A DNA stretch of 45,000 nucleotides, taken from NCBI GenBank assembly GCA_963575745.1, contig CAUYUJ010004314.1, positions 1 through 45,000 on the forward strand, given 5' to 3'. Below, one piece after another: positions 28,561 through 38,669 of this stretch (positions are counted from its first letter, which is position 1; each line of letters opens with the position of its first letter). The DNA comes from Prorocentrum cordatum (Eukaryota > Sar > Dinophyceae > Prorocentrales > Prorocentraceae). The translations under genes and the position numbers were made by a program. The notes under the pieces are model-generated. The model had not been told where the DNA came from. It ran no database searches and saw nothing but the letters and a program-made list of their open reading frames with translations.

Positions 28561-29040
28561 TGACTATTCTATCGGATATTGACAGTAATATCAATATCAT
28601 TGGTCGAAAGGCGGCACACAATTTCGAGCTGGTATCGCGTTCCCTCGGACACGCCATTAAAAGGTTGAACTTCACAAGAATATTATATGTGTCGGGAGTG
28701 GGACACGGTGCCGCGATTTGTGATAAATCCCTGCACTGCAAAATTGCGTGCAACAAAAAATTGGAGATTCTGCGGGGCAACCTGCTGTGCCGAGACTTGG
28801 TGCGTACTCAGCAAATGTGGATGAGGGCTCTGGAGAGAACCTCCCTGCTATTCTGGGTCTGAGGAGCATGTCCAACATGGGGGCCATCCTGATCCTCGAG
28901 CAGGGGCACGAGAATATGATCATCTCTGGAGTGGAGATGCACAAGGTTCTAGTCGGAAAGGGTGCCAGGGTACTTGATTTGATGAAGACGCCCTCCGGGC
29001 ATCTGGCACTCAAGGCCGATGAATACGAGACGGCTACCGA
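28555..29040 (+). pseudogene. Retropepsin-like protease domain, degenerate
   Basis: GMLTILSDIDSNINIIG occupies the position of the hydrophobic-Asp-Thr-Gly strand of a retroviral-type aspartic protease, but reads Asp-Ile-Asp instead of Asp-Thr-Gly. VSGVGHGAAIC follows as the flap-like region. After a frameshift near 28760, ILGLRSM matches the conserved hydrophobic-Gly-Leu-Arg end. A hairpin (28772-28785) sits at the frame change. The enzyme would cut the polyprotein. The assignment rests on motif order and position before integrase. Confidence 0.45.
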
Positions 29041-29717
29041 GGATCAAGGGTCGATGTCCTTTACTCTTACGGCCAATCCTCAGTGTGAAGAAGCTCCGTT
29101 GCTTGTCAAGGAGGCTTCCGACCCAGAGCCAACTGCAGGGGCACCTGCTGTGCGCAATGCCTATGCATACATGGTGTCGCAAGACACGCAGGGCATCAGC
29201 TTTCCCATCAATGAGGAGACGTTCGCTTTCACGATCCAGTCTTTGGTTAACAACACCTTAAGGACCTGGCATCGCATAAATGCGTCCTTTGGGACTGCCC
29301 CTACCTCGGCCGACAAAGACTTCGCCCTACACAACCTGCAGGCGAAGATATATCAGGCCATTCACGAGGAGGGGGGGAAATTGACTCCTCCTGACACACA
29401 TGCAGGGACACCTGCGGAAGAGAATGATACTGTCGAGAAGTTTGATATTTACTTCAAGCAGCAGTTCTGCAGCGCAGCACGGCATTGGTATTCGAGCGCC
29501 CCCATCGCCAAACGAGTGACGGGGGCAGGCGCGTGCCACGGGCACTCGCGCTTGCAAGAACAGGCCGACCATTCAGGTGCTGTCAGCAAGCGCGGGGAAA
29601 CCTGCAATCTTCTCCCAGGCGCCGGCTGTGCGTGCCAGGGACCGCGGCGAGCCCGGCTGTGCGGCTGCCGCAGACAGCAGTGGACCCGGCTGTGTGGCCG
29701 CTGCAGAAAAATAAGGA
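29041..29717 (+). pseudogene. Copia polyprotein segment after protease
   Basis: In frame 2 to 29755, with hairpins at 29135, 29402 and 29592. A globular part reads QSLVNNTLRTWHRINASFG. The last ~60 codons are Arg/Cys-rich and probably out of frame. I do not recognise the family. Confidence 0.4.
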
Positions 29718-30360
29718 TTGTCGCATCATTTTCATTCCTGTGCAGTCGTTTTTGAGGATATACGGACAGCTTTCGCTGAACTCCGAGCCCGTGGATATAT
29801 GTGCGATCGTATCACACATACAGAGGTGATGACCTCCACTGGTACACAGTATTTGGGTGCGCTACTTTCGGGTGATTACCAACTTTTGTGGGTTGCAACA
29901 CCTGCCGACTGGTGTGTGAGTCTGCCAGGCAAACGGGCAGGGCCACATTACCAGCGTATCCAAAACCTGATGTCAAAGGCTCGGGCTCTACGTATGACTA
30001 TTGTACTGGTGGGGCCACCAGGGTATTTCTGGAGACAAGGTCCTGTCTTGATTTCAAGTCATGCGCATGCGATTCTGCCATGTCGGCCTCAAGTACGACC
30101 GCGCGATCAAGTTGCCCAGCGGATCATATCTGCAAGTGGCTACTACGGTGCACACGCATCCCCACCAATTTATGGGGATGCACATGCCCTATTGAGCATG
30201 TTCTGGATCGGTACGGACAAAGTGCTCAGGAAGCGGAATGGCGGAATAAGACACTAGCGATCATGACCTCAAGGTTGATCGATCAAATGGACTTACATAG
30301 AACGCAAAGAAACCATACAAGTGCTGTACATCCGAGTATTCATACTCGTGTTGATTAAGG
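29718..30360 (+). pseudogene. Copia polyprotein segment with PADW and GPPG motifs
   Basis: The segment YLGALLSGDYQLLWVATPADW (reading to about 29915) and TIVLVGPPGYFW (about 30000-30035) are in one frame. MRFCHVGLKYDRA then PSGSYLQVATTVH (about 30060-30150) are in another. From memory, this run of motifs resembles a block in other dinoflagellate Copia polyproteins before integrase; I could not check this. Function is not known to me. Confidence 0.4.
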
Positions 30361-30863
30361 AGTTCCAACCTACGTTCAGTCTCCTAAGACTGGCCCTGAA
30401 TGGGACCATGTTGTGAGGCGGGTGACCATACATCTGGGCGACAACGTGATCATCCAGGACACTATCACGCACCATTACCGGATGGTGTTACTAACATCCG
30501 TACTCGACTGTACTGGGAGCAGCCAGAACCAACCCTTCTCTTCTGGGAGATGGGAGACGGCAGCTCGCGACCACGCTCAAGGCGACTGGCGATCATCGAT
30601 GGCGATCGTCTTCCTCCCCCTCCGATTGAGCGCGGCAGCGTGCTACCCTCTATTCCATAATTTCCGACACTTAGCTCACCAGAAACGGAACAACACACAG
30701 CACTACCAGCAAATGCCAGAATTAAACAAAAAGAAAACATAAGACAGACAAAGAAGCCGGCATCTAACCACGTAATATACCCAAAATAGTCGAAGAAGGC
30801 AACGACGACTGTGGAGACGACCTCAAAGGACTCGGGTGTAGCGCGTACTACACCGATGTACCT
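30361..30863 (+). pseudogene. Copia polyprotein linker
   Basis: GPEWDHVVRRVTIHLGDNVI (about 30392-30450, ending at a frame change) is followed by Pro/Arg-rich sequence to about 30660. From there to 30863 no frame looks coding on either strand. Confidence 0.35.
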
Positions 30864-31638
30864 TTGGACTCCGACACGGATAGTAGCGGTGACGAGGAGA
30901 CCTTCACCACCCTACCTGCGGGGCAACCTGCTGAATCCTATGCAGATGTATTTTCCATAATCCCCACCCTGTGTTATGGACGACACAACAAGGTAGATAT
31001 GCTAGAACTATGTGGGGGAATTGGAGGCATCTCCCAGCTAGCATTCAGCCGAGGTATGTCTTCAGGGGGAAACCTCGACATACGTACTTTCGTTGATCTT
31101 GGAAGCAAGGAGGTCCAAGATGCAGTGATCCACTATTTAGACGTCTGCTTCGTTAAGGGTGTCATGCTACAGCCCCGCTGCCGAACGACTGGCTTACTTT
31201 CCTACTTCAATGCTACGGTTAATTATGATACCTGGCATGAACATCATTACAAGGATTTGCCACTCATCATGTTCTGTGGGAAGATAGCTGTACGTCAATG
31301 ATCTTCGACGATTCTATTTACGGGAACAACCAGTTGGGACTTGGGTGGATCAGATACCGCCATGGACTACGCTGGCCAACAGCAAGGGCATTTGCAAAGT
31401 ACATATGGATCAATGTACTACAGGCCTACGCGATTCCCATGGGGTACTAATACGAAAACCGACTGAGATCATGGCTAAACATCGCCTATTACTAACCCTC
31501 CTTGAACGAAAGCGATGTGATGGCCATCATCCACATGCGTCGGTGTGCAATAAGGAACTGTCCGTGGCTGCGCAGTATACGCCAAAGATGCAGTCGCTCT
31601 TTGTTGAATCTGTTCAGATCGCACACGACCTTTTCTAA
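30864..31638 (+). pseudogene. SAM-methyltransferase-like domain in Copia pol
   Basis: VDMLELCGGIGGISQLAFS (about 30991-31050) resembles motif I of class-I methyltransferases, especially cytosine-C5 enzymes (E/DLFxGxGG). LQPRCRTTG (about 31170-31195) is where a P-P-C catalytic loop would lie, but it reads P-R-C. The second part, from REQPVGTWVDQIPPW (about 31319) in another frame, includes HMDQCTTGL and a Cys/His pair CDGHHPHA. Cytosine methyltransferases inside dinoflagellate retrotransposons have been reported; whether this is one is uncertain because motif IV is not canonical. The frame breaks near 31300. Confidence 0.5.
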
Positions 31639-32094
31639 ACAACTCGTGACGCTTTCCATGGTTACCCATATTCGTCTACCGTGTTTGCGACCAACGCAAG
31701 GGGATGCGATTTGGACGATCCGAGTCTTCCCCGACAACCGGACGGCTCGATTACCATGCCACTGTCGGGGGGGCTTGGCTGTCCTGCCTGCGCGGATAAC
31801 GTGAATATGCACTCTCCATCAAATGATCGGAATCCGATATATTGCAGATGGTACGACAAGGATGACTATCATTGGGAGTGCCCGAGTTGTAAGAAGAATT
31901 ACGGGAAGAACAAACCTGGACATGTACTAACACTTGGCAAATGCAAGTTTGCCAATCCTTGGAAGCTTCCCGACAATCATGGACAGATCCCGCCGGTTCC
32001 CGTCGGGCCGGCAGCAGGATCTGCAACGCCAGATCCTGCCGAAGTTGCAGTACTCCACCTGAGGCACCAGCAGCACCAGCACATACGCGACTGA
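31639..32094 (+). pseudogene. Zinc-binding linker before integrase
   Basis: Same frame as the preceding part, after one stop (TAA 31636-31638). GCPACADNV and WECPSCKKN give two C-x2-C pairs (about 31784-31895), a likely zinc ribbon, followed by PGHVLTLGKCKF. It ends at TGA 32092-32094. A structural or nucleic-acid-binding role is likely. Confidence 0.45.
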
Positions 32095-32183
32095 GAGCAC
32101 CTAGACCTGGCCTGAGAGCTGGATCTACCGCAGGTGCAAGCAGTCACGACATCACCGTTGGAAGACATGCTGCTGAGCCTGCT

Positions 32184-33390
32184 GCAGGGAAACCTGCCTC
32201 AAGTGGAGCCGGTAGCTCGGATGACCGCCTCCGACTACCACAGGTTAGAGTCAGACGTGGTCGACAGCAAGGTGGAGAAGCGCCTCCACCACCACCAGCA
32301 GGGAACTCTGCAGCACGACCACGACTACCAGACTGGTCGCGGTTCGATGTACAAATCAGCTTACACAATTTACGAAGCCTTGACCCCAGCGTGGTAACAC
32401 GCGGGTTGCGAAAGCTACATTTACGCTGGTTCCATGGCGAAAGAGCTTAAGATGAGACTCATCTTAAGCAAAAGAGGTCTGAACAATGTCAGACTCAACC
32501 TCATCAAGTTTGTCTGCGACACATGCCGAGAATGCAGAGCTTGGGACAAACCTGGACACACAGTTATGCCCTCTACTGCATTACCTGGCAAACTTAATCA
32601 TGAAGCGGAATGTGACTTGATGTTCTACAAGCAAGAACACAATATATTTCACAGTATCGATCGTTGTGTGCGATATGCTACTGGGATGGAATTCCAGATG
32701 AAACGATGACTACTATCCTGGATGCATATCATCAGTGCTGGACGCAATTCGGACCAGCTAAGGTACTCTACTCGGATGGAGAAGGTGCCCTTAATAATGA
32801 CACTGCGAAAGCAGTCCTCGAGGGAAAAGGCACTGAACTTAGAATGCGCGCGCATGGACAGCGCGCTACAACGATCGAGGCCAGAAATGGCATCCTACGT
32901 CATCTACTTCACGTAATGGAGGCTGAACTCACTAGGTAAGACATACCTCTTGTGTTCACTAGACTACTGCGTGAAGCCTTGTTTGCTGCCAACGCATTCA
33001 CTTTCTACAACGAGGTGTCTCCATGCAATGCACTATTTGGACGGCAGCCAGCAATGCTCCCTGACCACGAGGAGTCGACAGAAACATCATATCATTCTCG
33101 TGAACAGACAATACGCAGGGTATGCGTTGAGGCGATCACACAGGCCACGGCAGTAGCTAAGACCAATCGTGCTCTACGCACTAAAACGACAATGTCAGGT
33201 CAGCATTATTATGACGAAGGAGATTTGGTTGACTACCATCGCCCTACGACTACTACAGATGACTGGGGAGGCTGGAATGGCCCGTTCCCAGTTGTGAGGA
33301 ATGATCCCGAAAAGGGGTCAGGTCACTATCCGAGTAGGCAACCGAGATGTCCACGTACAATACGGCGATGCAAGACACTCGCTCTACATT
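32184..33390 (+). pseudogene. Copia integrase (HHCC + DDE core)
   Basis: The zinc-binding start LRKLHLRWFH is in frame 3 and CDTCREC in frame 1 (an extra G near 32434). The catalytic core shows ECDLMFY (first Asp), VLYSDGEGAL (second Asp) and TTIEARNGILRHLLHVME (Glu). A shift lies near 32690 and a stop, TAA 32937-32939, in the core's frame. LLREALFAANAFTFYNEVSP and ALFGRQPAMLPD follow, as in Copia integrases. The enzyme would join the cDNA to host DNA with 5-base staggered cuts, matching the AGAAG duplications. The integrase lies before reverse transcriptase, the defining order of Copia. Confidence 0.8.
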
Positions 33391-33991
33391 GAAGCACTCA
33401 TAGCCCGAGAGATTGGCTCCGACAACACTGCACTACGTACAGTGTTGACATTCGTAGCCAGCCGTTCCGCGGGGAGACCTGCGTTGTCATGTGGCTATGT
33501 GCCGACCAAGAAAGGTACGCTTTAGATGACAACGGCAAGTCGCCTATCTCCAAAGGTACACTTGGCCCTACAATATATCATCAGAAACTTTTTCGCATCG
33601 AGAATGTTGTTTCGGTCAGATTAGCCAAGAGTATTCATAAGTTACCCCCCGTTACTTGTGCTGACAGTTGCACACTGGTTCATTACGATAACGACGTGTG
33701 AATCCAGGATTCCACTACCATGAAACAGAAGGTACTGCTCTGAATAGACATGGTATAACTGGATCATCACATTCACGAATCATCAAATGCCGGAAGTCCA
33801 CCAATCCTCAGGCAGGCTTCGATCAGGACACGTCGAAGTTCGAGGACTCGACTGATGCGCCGACTCGTGAGGGAGCCGCTAGATAGGCTTCAGAGGCAGA
33901 GCCAGAACATGATGACGGACGGCTGTCTACGATCTACGAAGAATCAGAAGCTAATCTTGAGTCACATGTCATGGAGGTATGATACGCAGAG
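33391..33991 (+). pseudogene. Integrase-RT linker
   Basis: Frames change at about 33318 and 33500. A hairpin at 33469-33482 reads Ser-Ala-Gly-Arg-Pro-Ala. Further coding-like text (NGKSPISKGTLGPTIYHQKL) runs to about 33700. I cannot assign a domain; such linkers are poorly conserved in Copia. Confidence 0.4.
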
Positions 33992-35190
33992 TTGCGAGAG
34001 GAAAAGAAATTGGAGGCAGCTCCACTAGAAGATCTCATTACCGTACCCACACATATGGTTCCTGTTCAGAGTGTGTTGATTACTGTAGCTGATGAACAGC
34101 GGGGACACCTGCCGAAGTGGGGGTGCACTCATGGTGCTGATACCGAGGAAACGTACTACGATCCCTTGTGCACCATGGTCGAAGACGACAGTTATGGACT
34201 CGACTCTGACGAAAACGGTCCATACGTTGAGCTCTGCTTTACAACAGAGATGTCAAAGGTAGTCTTGTCCGAGCAGCAACACATGCTGTTAGACGCCGAC
34301 CGGGTGATTACCATGCGAGTATATGTTGCTGCCGCTGCTAAGCGAGCTGTGGTCGTCAAGAAAGATGACCTCCTCGCTAAGGCTGACATCCAGGCGAATC
34401 CAGAGAAAATGTCGAAGGCCCTTTTCATTGAGCTCGAGACATGGTTCGACAATAAATGCTTCAAAATGCAGGAGATCGCCAAAGCGTCGAACATCATGAC
34501 TTCGAGATATGTATACACATTGAACTTTGTAAAAAAAACGACAAGGGTGAGATGTAACACACCATCCGGCTTCGTCTGGTACTTCGAGGCTTCATGGACC
34601 TAGAAGCCTTCGATGTAGACACATTTTCGGGAACAGCCAGAAGGTCAAGTCAGAGGTTACTTGCCAGCACGGCAGCGTGCAAGAAACTGTGGATCATTGC
34701 TTCCCTGGACATCAACATGGCCTTCCTACAGGGATTGACCTATCGAGAACTCGCCGAGGCAACTGGTGAAAAGGAACGCGTGGTGTGCTTTACTCTGCCG
34801 CCTGGGTCGGCAACTGCGCTCCGTGCTCTCCCAGGGCTTGAGAACTACGACGAGTCAAAGCACTGTCTGCAGTGCTTGAAACCGGGCACAGGCACTAAGG
34901 ACGCCCCGCGGGCTTTCACATTTAAGCTCAGGAGAGCCACCAGAGGATTTGGCCTCCGACATACGTCTGACGACGAGGAGTTCGAGACGAGCAGTAACTC
35001 GCTCACGGCCAATCATGTTGATGACATTAACATGGCCGGTACTGAGGACACCATTGACAAGTATGTTAAATGCGTTGAGGATACCTTTGGTAAGTGTAGA
35101 TTCAACAAACACACATATACGATATGTGCTGTGAGGTACACCGAGGATGAGGACGGTAATGTCACTTTGGATCAATATCAATACATTTAA
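33992..35190 (+). pseudogene. Copia reverse transcriptase (RVT_2)
   Basis: The N-terminal part in frame 2 carries the fingers (LETWFDNKCFKM, SRYVYTLNFVKK). After a shift near 34560 the palm is in frame 1: SLDINMAFLQG (motif A, catalytic Asp, about 34699-34731), LKPGTGTKDAPRAF (motif B, about 34876-34917) and ANHVDDINMAG (motif C, the two Asp of V-D-D, about 35008-35040). The frame ends at TAA 35188-35190 but continues in the same frame into RNase H. A hairpin at 34099-34112 is out of the long frame, marking another shift. Confidence 0.8.
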
Positions 35191-36081
35191 CAGCTCCGTC
35201 CCACACAACATCCAGAATTGACCGGCGCTGACGCTGACGCTCATGCGACCAAGATGGTGGCAGATATGTTCGTGAGCCTCAGAGGTGCGCTGGCATACGC
35301 ATTGATCACCCAGATCTGGTTGATGGTCTATGTTGTATCTCTCCAACGTGTCCAAGAATCGACCAGTATTCAAGTGCGACGATTGAACGCGATCGCTAGA
35401 AAGCTACAGGCCTGCCCGAAGAAGATCGTCTACCAAGCGATGAACCCCGCGGGCGAGGTCGACCTACATAGCGACTCAGGCTATCGACGCCAGAGTGGAG
35501 ACGCCGATGACGACGTCAAAGGCTGAGACATTCGCGGGGCAAGCCTGCTACGACGTGGAAACACGTCATCTGGCAAGCCTGTCGTTCACTTGATTGATGC
35601 GCACTGCAAGTCTCGCCGCTTGCAAGTCCGCTCAAGCTACTCTTCAGAGACACTTGCAGCAGCCCATAATTTGGAAGACGGTGGTCCCACGATTGTGACT
35701 CTGCACGAGCTCCATGCGGGGCCACTCACACCCACTCAGTTGAAATGCGTACTTGAGTTGGGTGGCCTGAGCATCAAGGTCACTTTGACCATCGATGCTG
35801 AGTCTGTCTTTAAGTCCTTGTCAAGCACAGATTTGAAGAAGCCGACTGAGTGTGCCCTTTTAGGGCACATAAGTTGTATACGACAGATGATGGAGCGCGG
35901 AATCGTGCATAGCATCCAGTGGTGTGATACCCGCGATACGACTGCGGATGGACACACAAACGGGAGCATTGACAGAGAAATGCTCCTACAAGTCAATGGA
36001 GGTATACAGACCTTCAAACATGACCTGAAGAGACATGCGCCATTCCGGGCTGGCCAGACATCAAGTTCTGACGCCGCCTGA
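35191..36081 (+). pseudogene. Copia RNase H
   Basis: Same frame as the RT palm, interrupted only by TGA 35524-35526. All four acidic positions can be seen: DLHSDSGYR, SSYSSETLAAAH, TIDAESVFKSL and WCDTRDTTADGHTNGSIDR. The order is the normal one, unlike the LINE RNase H. The coding part ends at TGA 36079-36081. A 15-base hairpin variant lies at 35534-35548. Confidence 0.75.
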
Positions 36082-36113
36082 TGCGTATGCCCTACATTCG
36101 CGAGGCAATTCGC

Positions 36114-36227
36114 TGACGGGTCCAACTCCTTTGGGTCCGTCTCCTTTCCTGTCTTCGTATGGGTTAGCTGCTGAACTGTTCTCGCTTGATGGGTGGCGGA
36201 CGCGCGCTTCGTCTCCCTCCCCCCCCG
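36114..36227. other. 3' untranslated region of Copia
   Basis: Lies between the last hairpin and the 3' LTR. It ends in a pyrimidine tract (CTCCCTCCCCCCCC) rather than the polypurine tract expected on this strand. Confidence 0.5.
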
Positions 36228-36490
36228 ACTCTAAAGCGAGCTGGGGGACGTACGGAGCGAAAGCGAGCGTGCGCCCGCGGCCGTCTTGGCTCAAAGCGGC
36301 CGGCCGCCTAGATTTGACTGTGCCTCACCGCGGGGCGCACTATCGCTATCGAGACTAGAAGGCATCTCCTTTTACTTGACATGGCTTCCCCTCTTGCATT
36401 GGGACTATCGTTACTACGATACAACCGAGCTGGAGCTTGGCTTCGCCTGAGGCGAAGCTGTTGGCGGGGCCTCCCAGCCCCCTTCGAACT
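36228..36490 (+). repeat. Copia 3' LTR
   Basis: Direct repeat of 16546-16809, about 89% identical by eye. Its ends read ACTCT and GAACT, one or two changes from the AGTTT/AAACT ends of the 5' copy. It is followed at once by AGAAG. Confidence 0.85.
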
Positions 36491-36495
36491 AGAAG
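36491..36495. repeat. Copia target-site duplication, right (AGAAG)
   Basis: Identical to 16541-16545. Removing the element and one AGAAG gives the inferred empty site. Confidence 0.7.
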
Positions 36496-36671
36496 ATGAT
36501 GCCGCCGAGGGAGATAGAATCGCGCCGCCGTTGGCGAGAGTGCCATTCATGCTTCGCGCCAGCAAAGGTCATTCAAGTCGGGTTGTAGACCCGGAGCGCA
36601 TGTGAATTCGGTGCGAAGTTTCAGCGAGTGCTTCCCTTGAGGCGTTTTTCGTTCCCCTGGATGGCGCTGCC

Positions 36672-37265
36672 ATGGAGCGGTCGATGGCTGGCTCTCTTGG
36701 AGCGCCGAAGAACGATGTCCAGGGAATCCGCCAATGCGGGTTGTCAACCTGTCCCCGGACTCATGCTGGCCCGTATTCTGCGCTCGACGATCCCGCGGTG
36801 AAAGGTGGAGAGTGGAGCTCTTCTGGGGCGAAGACAAGAGTCAAGAACACGCAGAATGGCGTGAACTGCGGAGCGAACGGAGAGCTGCCGAGGTGTCTCA
36901 GATCTGGAGGATGGGTAAGGTCGGTCACTGGCCAGGACCTGCGCGCCGTCGTTTTCGGAATCGATGATCCGTATCTGCTGTCCGACATGGTTGTGGTAAC
37001 CTTCCAGCCCCGTCTCCTTGAGAATCAGGGCGCCCGGATACTGCGCGACTGCGCCCTGGCGACTACCTTTCGCCCCAAGTGGGCTGACATCCGCCAGGTC
37101 ATGCGGCTTGCAGCGTCGGGCATCCAGCGTGCAAAGGTGTCGTGGACGTTGGTCTATGATCGACGGTGCGGCGCGGCCCTGTTGGTTCACCCGCAGCCCG
37201 GCACAGCCTGCGTCGACATTGCGAAGCAGAATCAGTCGCCTGCCCAACGAGGACGATGGCGATGA
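36672..37265 (+). CDS. Hypothetical protein, 197 aa
   Basis: Not recognised. The second half (from about residue 90: LRAVVFGIDDPYLLSDMVVV, then RPKWADIRQVMRLAASG) has protein-like composition with hydrophobic strands and charged helices; the first ~80 residues look random. It overlaps the next frame at its end, so it may be the first part of one frameshifted gene. The bases from 36496 to 36671 show nothing clear. Confidence 0.3.
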   Translation: MERSMAGSLGAPKNDVQGIRQCGLSTCPRTHAGPYSALDDPAVKGGEWSSSGAKTRVKNTQNGVNCGANGELPRCLRSGGWVRSVTGQDLRAVVFGIDDPYLLSDMVVVTFQPRLLENQGARILRDCALATTFRPKWADIRQVMRLAASGIQRAKVSWTLVYDRRCGAALLVHPQPGTACVDIAKQNQSPAQRGRWR

Positions 37266-37560
37266 TCTCGCCACCAAAGACAAGAAGGATGCGCTAGGCG
37301 CTCCTAACTTCTGGGACGACGGATATCTTGTGTGCTGCAGTGGCTGCCGAAATCGGATCGGGGCGTTGATGTGCTTCGCATTTCGGAAGACGATGTATGA
37401 CGGCAGCCGCGATGTCGATGCCGAGCAGATCAAGTCGCGTATCGATTACAATGACTTTGGCATTGGAAAGGTGCGCTTGGACGATGTCCGCGGCCTCGGG
37501 CCGAAGAGATGGACTGGGACAGACACTCATCGTGTTCAGCGAAATGCACGCAACAAATGA
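37230..37560 (+). CDS. Hypothetical coding segment
   Basis: The frame open from an ATG at 37018 looks coding only from about 37230: acidic LPNEDDGDDLATKDKKDA, then YLVCCSGCRNRIGALMCFAF with a C-C-x2-C cluster, and IDYNDFGIGKVRLDDVRGLG. No family recognised. It may be the C-terminal end of the gene that starts in the preceding frame. Confidence 0.35.
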
Positions 37561-38129
37561 TTCGACGTCACCGAGACTGCGATGGCCAAGCGCCGGGGGA
37601 ACGCTCTTCAGGGCAAGACCGCGTACCACGGCAACGTTATGGCGACCTTCGCGTGTTTGCCCGCATGCCCAGAAGATGCATTACCTCCGCCGCAGAACCC
37701 ATGCAATATCTAGTGGTGCACCCGAAAATTCGGTGGCCATGCGTTAGCGGGTGGGCGAGAAGAGGGGTGCGCTGTAAGGGGATGCCCTATATGGACCCTC
37801 TCCGACTGGGGCTACACGAGCCCAGCAGGCCGTCATCTGGAAACGCCCAGCTGCGGTTGGTCAGCTCGGTGCACGACGGCTCCAGGCGCGAACGCCATCG
37901 AGCCGCTCGCCCGCCTCAAGGCTGCCATGGGGGCTGAAATTGGAGGGCGCTGGCCTGCGGCCGAGTTTCTCCGGGGGCTCCGCCCAGGGCGCGGCCCGCG
38001 CACGCGGGTGCGCCACCTGACTGCGTCTTTGGCGCATCCAGGCGCGAGCCTTCTGCAAAAAGTGCGAAGCGGCCTCGTTCCGCGCGGCCGGAGGGCCACC
38101 CGAAGGCAGCGCGAACGGGCGATGCTGGT
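37561..38129. other. GC-rich stretch, no gene established
   Basis: Overlapping short frames occur on both strands with no recognised domain. Confidence 0.4.
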
Positions 38130-38669
38130 GTGGGCAAGGGGAAGGGCGATGCGAGCAGTGGCAAGGGCGCGAACAGGGCCAGCAGCTGGGCGCCCGATGA
38201 CCGACAAGAGTCTCAGAGGCGCAGCGCTGCGACCCCGACGCAGTGGGATGCCCCGCAGAGCTCGGGGGCAGCCTCTTCTGGATACGCGCTGACGCTGCGT
38301 CCTCCAGCAGCCCGGGACCTTCGGGGTGCTCCGCGGCGCCCTGATACTGAGCCGCCTGAGCGCCAGACTTGGCGCGGGCGCGACGCCGCGGAGCAGCGGG
38401 CCGCGGATTCCTCCACTCCATGGCAGGGCAGTGCCAATGACTGGTGGTCACCATGGACGTGCAGCTCGGATGGCTGGAACAGTAACGGCCGGGGCTCGCG
38501 CGACAGCTGGCGAGGGTGGCGAGGGGGGAACGAGGGGGCCAGCGACGATGTCGCCAGGCCCCCCCTCGAGTTCAATCGCTCTGCGGCTCGACGGCGACCG
38601 TTTGGGGCGGCTCGGCCGCCGCGAGACAAGGATGCGACGCGCCTGCGTCGAGCGCGCGGCAAGGTCTGA
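38130..38669 (+). CDS. Low-complexity Gly/Ser/Arg/Trp-rich frame
   Basis: A 179-residue frame beginning GKGKGDASSGKGAN and including DWWSPWTCSSDGWNSNGRG. Composition resembles glycine-rich nucleic-acid-binding tails found in dinoflagellates, but GC-rich DNA can produce such frames by chance, and an equally long minus frame exists. No family assigned. Confidence 0.25.
   Translation: MGKGKGDASSGKGANRASSWAPDDRQESQRRSAATPTQWDAPQSSGAASSGYALTLRPPAARDLRGAPRRPDTEPPERQTWRGRDAAEQRAADSSTPWQGSANDWWSPWTCSSDGWNSNGRGSRDSWRGWRGGNEGASDDVARPPLEFNRSAARRRPFGAARPPRDKDATRLRRARGKV

Larger units (their letters stand above)
16950..36113. repeat. Dispersed hairpin family GCRGG-GNNA-CCTGC
   Basis: A 14-base motif with a 5-bp stem and four-base loop. 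Starts seen: 16950 (variant), 17905, 22863, 22932, 23058, 23442 (variant), 24024, 24639, 25065, 25089, 25113, 26416, 26566, 26740, 27368 (variant), 27395, 27897, 27954 (variant), 28011, 28772, 29135, 29402, 29592, 30918, 32184, 32298, 33469, 34099, 35534 (15 bases), 36100 (variant). Loops are GCAA, GAAA, GACA, GGCA, GTAA, GAGA, GATA, GCCA and a few others. Most copies encode Ala-Gly-x-Pro-Ala in the local coding frame. None was seen outside the Copia element or in its 18.3-22.3 kb insert. Confidence 0.85.
16546..36490 (+). mobile_element. Giant Ty1/copia LTR retrotransposon (decayed)
   Basis: The element spans 19.9 kb. It has two LTRs of 264 and 263 bp, a 5-bp target duplication, a primer-binding site, gag, and pol in Copia order (integrase before reverse transcriptase, then RNase H). 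The pol region also holds extra domains: candidate 2'-phosphotransferase, RING, retropepsin-like and methyltransferase-like. About 4 kb of tandem repeats (18.6-22.3 kb) is inserted in gag. The frame is broken many times and the LTRs differ at about 11% of positions, so the copy is old and inactive. I see no clear polypurine tract before the 3' LTR; that site is pyrimidine-rich. Confidence 0.85.

Noticed and set aside
31055-31075. TCAGGGGGAAACCTCGA as another dispersed hairpin
   Set aside because: The outer pairs fail, and the codons (Ser-Gly-Gly-Asn-Leu-Asp) look like ordinary protein text within the methyltransferase-like domain.
36271-36293. A spliced-leader-like sequence in the 3' LTR (GGCCGTCTTGGCTCAAAG)
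   Set aside because: About 16 of 22 positions match, which is expected by chance at roughly this rate in 45 kb, and the 5' LTR matches less well.
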